A stretch of DNA of 7,218 nt from Ruminococcaceae bacterium UBA7135 (GTDB lineage: Bacteria; Bacillota; Clostridia; Oscillospirales; Ruminococcaceae), in the NCBI GenBank assembly GCA_002492075.1, contig DKXD01000029.1, positions 1 to 7,218 on the forward strand, written 5' to 3'. Both the position numbers and the translations under genes were made by a program. The notes under the pieces were generated by a model, which saw only the letters and a program-made list of their open reading frames with translations, was not told where the DNA came from and made no database searches. Shown piece by piece: positions 6,244 through 7,218 of this stretch (position 1 is its first letter; the number at the start of each line of letters is the position of its first letter).

Positions 6244-6269
6244 GGCTTCTCAACCGGAGGTGGGGAGCC
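6244..6269 (+). repeat. Hairpin 1 of the yabP upstream spacer
   Basis: GGCTTCTC (6244-6251) pairs with GGGGAGCC (6262-6269), including two T-G wobbles. ACC (6253-6255) with GGT (6259-6261) can extend the stem above a bulged A. No T-run follows, so this is not a normal terminator. Confidence 0.5.
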
Positions 6270-6301
6270 ATATAAGACCATATACAAAGTATTTTTTCCG
6301 G

Positions 6302-6334
6302 CGTTTTCTCCCCCGCTCCGCAGGGGAGAAAACG
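6302..6334 (+). repeat. Hairpin 2 of the yabP upstream spacer, possible terminator
   Basis: A perfect 12-bp stem, CGTTTTCTCCCC (6302-6313) with GGGGAGAAAACG (6323-6334), around a 9-nt loop. It lies about 100 bp past the stop of the SGNH gene. A T-run (6348-6353) comes 13 nt later, too far for a textbook terminator but possibly functional. The core is shared with hairpin 3. Confidence 0.65.
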
Positions 6335-6509
6335 TATAATAAAGCGATTTTTTCAGTCAAAAATACGGTGAACCTCGCCTTCTAAGTACTTTTCTGTAAG
6401 ACGTATATAAAGCTTGAAAAAATCTTATTTACTCGACGGTATCTTAACGGCGTTTTGGTAATAATTCGATTGTGAGAAGCATATGTTTCTAAAGAATAGA
6501 CAACCAAAC

Positions 6510-6542
6510 GGCTCTCCCCCGACCTTGGCAGGGGTAAAAGCC
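6510..6542 (+). repeat. Hairpin 3 of the yabP upstream spacer
   Basis: GGCT (6510-6513) with AGCC (6539-6542) and CCCC (within 6516-6520) with GGGG (6531-6534) form an interrupted stem. It repeats the TCTCCCCCG...GCAGGGG core of hairpin 2, followed in both by an A-rich arm, suggesting related copies of one element. It ends 36 nt before the yabP start codon. Confidence 0.45.
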
Positions 6543-6578
6543 GAAAAATCCGCGATATCCAAAAAGGAGAGAAATATC

Positions 6579-6851
6579 ATGCAGAAAACGACCGTCAGCA
6601 CCCCTCAGAATATCATAATGGAAAACCGTAAAACGCTTCGGATCTCGGGCGTTAAGGACATAGACAGCTTTTCCGAAAACAGAATAGTTTTAAGTACCGT
6701 TATGGGTGAGCTTGTAATAAAAGGCGACGATCTCCATATCGGCGAGCTTGAGGGAGAAAGCGGCGACTTATCTATGACAGGCTGCGTAAACTCAATCGTT
6801 TACAGCAGACACAGCGTTATGGACGGTCCCGTTAAAAAACTGTTCAGATAA
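6579..6851 (+). CDS. yabP: Sporulation protein YabP (YabP/YqfC family)
   Basis: A 90-aa soluble protein. The stretch from LRISGVKDIDSF through RIVLSTVMGELVIKGDDLHIGELEGESGDLSMTG is the characteristic YabP/YqfC core, covering most of the chain. B. subtilis YabP is about 100 aa and belongs to the mother-cell sporulation programme; its biochemical role is not established. I chose the ATG at 6579 because AAGGAGA (6564-6570) lies 8 nt upstream. An in-frame ATG at 6483 would add 32 residues with no family similarity, encoded across hairpin 3, and lacks a ribosome binding site. The yabQ start codon follows 20 nt after the stop, so the pair is almost surely co-transcribed, as in B. subtilis. Confidence 0.9.
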   Translation: MQKTTVSTPQNIIMENRKTLRISGVKDIDSFSENRIVLSTVMGELVIKGDDLHIGELEGESGDLSMTGCVNSIVYSRHSVMDGPVKKLFR

Positions 6852-6871
6852 TTCGGGAAAGGAATACAAAA

Positions 6872-7218
6872 ATGAACGTTTCTATTCCCGATTGTTTTAT
6901 GATAGCGTTTCTGGCGGGTGTACTGTTTGGACTTGTATATGAGTTGCTTCGCGTAATTCGGCTTATACTGCGGTTTAGTGCAGTCACTTTTCTGTGTGAC
7001 ATCGCATTTTTTATACTTGCGGCGTTCTTTGTTTGCAAGCTCTCCGAGTTTTTGGGAAGCTATGTGCGGCTATATACCATACTGGGATTCGGTGCCGGAG
7101 TGTTTACTTATATCGAGACGCTCGGACGGCTTTTTAACGCTCTTGAAAGCGCTGCCTCAATAGTATGGAAAAGAACGCTGGGACGGTTGTTTCACAAAAT
7201 CGGCTCTTGTGCAAGAAA
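6872..7218 (+). CDS. yabQ: Spore cortex protein YabQ, N-terminal 115 residues (runs off the window)
   Basis: From the ATG at 6872 (AAAGGA at 6858-6863, 8 nt spacing) the frame stays open to the window edge. The protein has three to four hydrophobic segments: CFMIAFLAGVLFGLVYELLR (8-27), FLCDIAFFILAAFFVCKL (40-57) and YTILGFGAGVFTYIETLG (66-83). The G-x-x-x-G-L-x-Y-[DE]-x-x-R start and the later R-L-Y-x-x-L-G-F-G-x-G are the recognisable features of YabQ, a membrane protein of the forespore outer membrane needed for cortex formation in B. subtilis. It follows yabP directly. In Bacillus the next gene is divIC, which I would expect beyond base 7218. The last bases give an incomplete codon. Confidence 0.88.
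   Translation, partial: MNVSIPDCFMIAFLAGVLFGLVYELLRVIRLILRFSAVTFLCDIAFFILAAFFVCKLSEFLGSYVRLYTILGFGAGVFTYIETLGRLFNALESAASIVWKRTLGRLFHKIGSCAR

Larger units (their letters stand above)
6203..6578. other. Hairpin-rich spacer between the SGNH gene and yabP
   Basis: These 376 bp hold no gene I can support. They contain three hairpins with C-rich left arms and G-rich right arms (listed separately), a direct repeat CCATATA at 6268-6274 and 6278-6284 (10-bp offset, one helical turn), and the yabP ribosome binding site AAGGAGA (6564-6570). Such a gap is odd inside a cluster that is otherwise tightly packed. I could not identify a convincing sporulation promoter for yabP by eye. Confidence 0.7.

Noticed and set aside
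6479..6504. GCATATG...TAGACAAC as a sigma-E promoter for yabP
   Set aside because: The spacer is only 11 nt, shorter than sigma-E promoters use, and the -10 match is partial.

Overview
The window looks like chromosomal DNA of an endospore-forming Clostridia species, most like a Ruminococcus-type Oscillospiraceae. This rests on several observations: moderate GC, strong GGAGG-type ribosome binding sites, lipoboxed secreted esterases, and a sporulation/housekeeping gene order known from Bacillus and Clostridia. TGA ends most of the genes, so the standard bacterial code applies. The genus is an inference from style, not a database match.

Left part (1-1698): the 5' end of a minus-strand gene resembling the spore coat protein CotJA leaves the window at base 1. 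A 330-bp divergent intergenic region follows, holding a near-consensus sigma-A promoter and a weaker second candidate. They drive a secreted lipoprotein esterase of the carbohydrate esterase 2 (CE2) type, which ends at a clear Rho-independent terminator.

Middle and right part (1751-7218): a plus-strand cluster that matches the B. subtilis order yabM-yabN-yabO-yabP-yabQ. Here it reads SpoVB/YabM-like flippase, MazG NTP pyrophosphohydrolase, HU, RqcP (YabO), a second SGNH-type lipoprotein, YabP and a YabQ cut off by the window end. HU sits between mazG and rqcP. The SGNH lipoprotein sits between rqcP and yabP, interrupted by one in-frame TGA and followed by a 376-bp hairpin-rich spacer. The cluster joins envelope and spore morphogenesis (flippase, YabP, YabQ), nucleotide-pool cleaning (MazG), nucleoid structure (HU) and ribosome-associated quality control (RqcP). 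A promoter before mazG and a terminator between HU and rqcP suggest it is not one simple operon.

Items most worth a second look: (1) a 12-bp hairpin that buries the ribosome binding site of the spoVB-like gene; (2) the in-frame TGA inside an otherwise intact SGNH esterase with all four family blocks in one frame; (3) a 45-bp tandem repeat encoding its Ser/Thr linker; (4) a set of related C-rich/G-rich hairpins before yabP; (5) loss of key acidic residues in the second MazG domain; (6) a terminator placed directly against the rqcP ribosome binding site. I see no CRISPR array, tRNA, rRNA, insertion sequence or defence system. No wholly new system is evident.
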